Assembly (NCBI GenBank): GCA_023205875.1 | Contig: CP060768.1 | Location: 248,001-312,000 of the forward strand | DNA from: Chloropicon primus | Lineage: Eukaryota > Chlorophyta > Chloropicophyceae > Chloropicales > Chloropicaceae | Length of the DNA: 64,000 nt | Direction of reading: 5' to 3' | Part shown: positions 63,101-64,000 of the stretch, in pieces | Numbering within the stretch: the first letter of the stretch is position 1 | Layout of the letters: each line of letters begins with the position of its first letter | The notes under the pieces: model-generated | What the model was told of the DNA's origin: nothing | The model's input: only the letters and a program-made list of their open reading frames with translations | Database searches by the model: none | Position numbers and translations under genes: made by a program

Positions 63101-63875
63101 CTTGCTCCGGAACCTGGAGGTGCTGAGCATCTCGAAGACTGAGATTTCAGAAATTTCGCCCTCCATCGTGGAGCTGGAGAAGCTCGAGAAGCTGGCCTTG
63201 GACAGCAACGACATTCGCGAGGTTCCAAAGTGCCTCGTTCTGATGAAGACCCTCGAAGTCTTGCAGCTCTCCAACAACAAGATCCAGGAGTTGCCCCTTT
63301 CCATCGGCAACCTCACCAACCTTCACGTGCTGGACGTCTCTTGCAACGACATCCCAACGCTCCCGCCCTCGCTTGGGGACATGTCCAAGCTCGAGGTGCT
63401 TGATGCCAAGATAAACCAGCTCAAGGTCGTGCCGGAGGAGATCGGGGAGTGCGACAATTTGAAGCACCTGAACCTGTCGAACAACGTCCTCGTCGCCCTT
63501 CCCCAGAGGCTTGGGAGGCTCAAGGACCTGGTGGCCCTGAAGCTGGCGGCGAACCAGCTCCGAAAGCTGCCTTACGAGATGTTGGACCTCGAGTTCCTGG
63601 AGGAGGTGCAGCTGTACGGCAACCCGCTTCCCAACGTGCCGTCGGCGCTCAACGTGAAGGGCACGGAGAACAGCCGTTTCCTTATGCAGAGTCTGCAGAA
63701 AATTCTCTACCCCAGCGGAGACCCGGACGCGGTGGCCGCGGGAGGCTCGAACGCGTCCAAGATGCTTCAGAACGTCGGCAACCTCACCGGGACCCTCAAC
63801 GGCTCCCCAAAAGCCAGGCGGACTCTCGACATGGACGCCGCGATGGAGGGATCGCCCGCTGCGACGCCATCCTAA
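60108..63875 (+). CDS. Large leucine-rich repeat protein with an N-myristoylation signal
   Basis: Four exons: 60108-60127, 60272-60347, 60467-60601, 60693-63875 (phases 2, 0, 0), 1137 residues. The 20-base first exon with the first codon of exon 2 encodes MGGGTSK, a good N-myristoylation signal (Gly2, small residue at 6, Lys7). Then an acidic linker and plant-intracellular/SHOC2-type LRRs fill residues about 60-1090, with units of about 23 residues (LEDLPESFGNLRELRILDVQ; LQTLDLSYNELTELPKELGR; LKHLNLSNNVLVALPQRLGR). A charged helical insert (about 375-450; STSEERSKIHEEIRQTREWL) interrupts the array. No GTPase, kinase or cyclase domain is visible. A membrane-tethered scaffold is inferred. AATAAA follows the stop by about 25 bases. 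Confidence 0.85.
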
Positions 63876-64000
63876 CAGCAGAAGAGCCCAATCCCATTGA
63901 TCCAATAAAATCGTTACTACTAGACTGTCACATTATGATGGGGAGAGCCCTGGGATGCGCTGGAGTGCCCGGGTCCATGAACTGGGAATATTCCCAGAAG
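63876..64000. other. 3' flank of the LRR gene
   Basis: The sequence AATAAAATCG at 63904-63913 is a likely polyadenylation signal. Nothing else is recognised before the window ends. Confidence 0.45.

Overview
This window reads as nuclear DNA of a unicellular green alga, most likely a prasinophyte-type chlorophyte. Genes are dense and lie on both strands. Most have no intron or one to three short GT-AG introns (about 50 to 270 bp). Nucleus-encoded plastid proteins (Rubisco activase, Psb28, an ABCI10-type ATPase, an FtsHi-type pseudo-protease) point to the green lineage, as does a plant-type clock pair (a TOC1-like receiver-CCT protein and an LHY/CCA1/RVE-type MYB). Several 3' ends carry TGTAA, the usual chlorophyte polyadenylation signal. 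I did not pin down the species. No virus-like element, rRNA, tRNA or CRISPR array was recognised.

Layout. 1-2.9 kb: psb28 (-) and a degenerate stretch with a near-perfect 173-bp tandem duplication. 2.9-7.6 kb: JmjN/JmjC/C5HC2 histone demethylase (+), a coiled-coil protein (-), ABCI10-like ATPase (+). 8.3-12.8 kb: UTP12/WDR3 (+) and Rubisco activase (-). 13.9-19.5 kb: proteasome beta5 (+), a SWT1-like PIN-domain protein (-), a secreted subtilase with a thrombospondin-1 module (+). 19.5-30.0 kb: RTF1 (-), TOC1/PRR-like (+), LRRC56/ODA8-like (-), FtsHi (-). 30.7-37.5 kb: two unrecognised proteins and a WDR81/GFS12-like BEACH-WD40 giant. 38.1-47.0 kb: TPX2-motif coiled coil (+), secreted LamG-like protein (-), glycine-rich RRM protein (+), GPAA1 (-), Armadillo-repeat protein (+). 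47.1-54.0 kb: WDR26/GID7 (-), an 87-residue membrane protein (+), a protein with about ten T-F-x-P repeats (+). 55.4-63.9 kb: LHY/RVE MYB (+), NEK kinase (-), myristoylatable leucine-rich-repeat protein (+).

The genes do not form one pathway, but there are themes: plastid function, the circadian clock, cilium or microtubule functions (LRRC56/ODA8, NEK, TPX2-motif and T-F-x-P proteins), and RNA, chromatin or ribosome work.

The most interesting non-coding signals are these. (1) A recurring oriented element, consensus CTCGCGATCTTTCSG read in gene sense, lies upstream of many genes. (2) Several independent tandem duplications with a unit of about 170 bp lie in intergenic DNA. (3) (GA)n and (TG)n runs lie in the sense orientation in 5' leaders. 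(4) There are plant-like telo-boxes, including a perfect inverted pair. Starts were placed at true ATG codons. Several longer open frames begin only at TTG or GTG and were trimmed. Splice sites were placed by eye.
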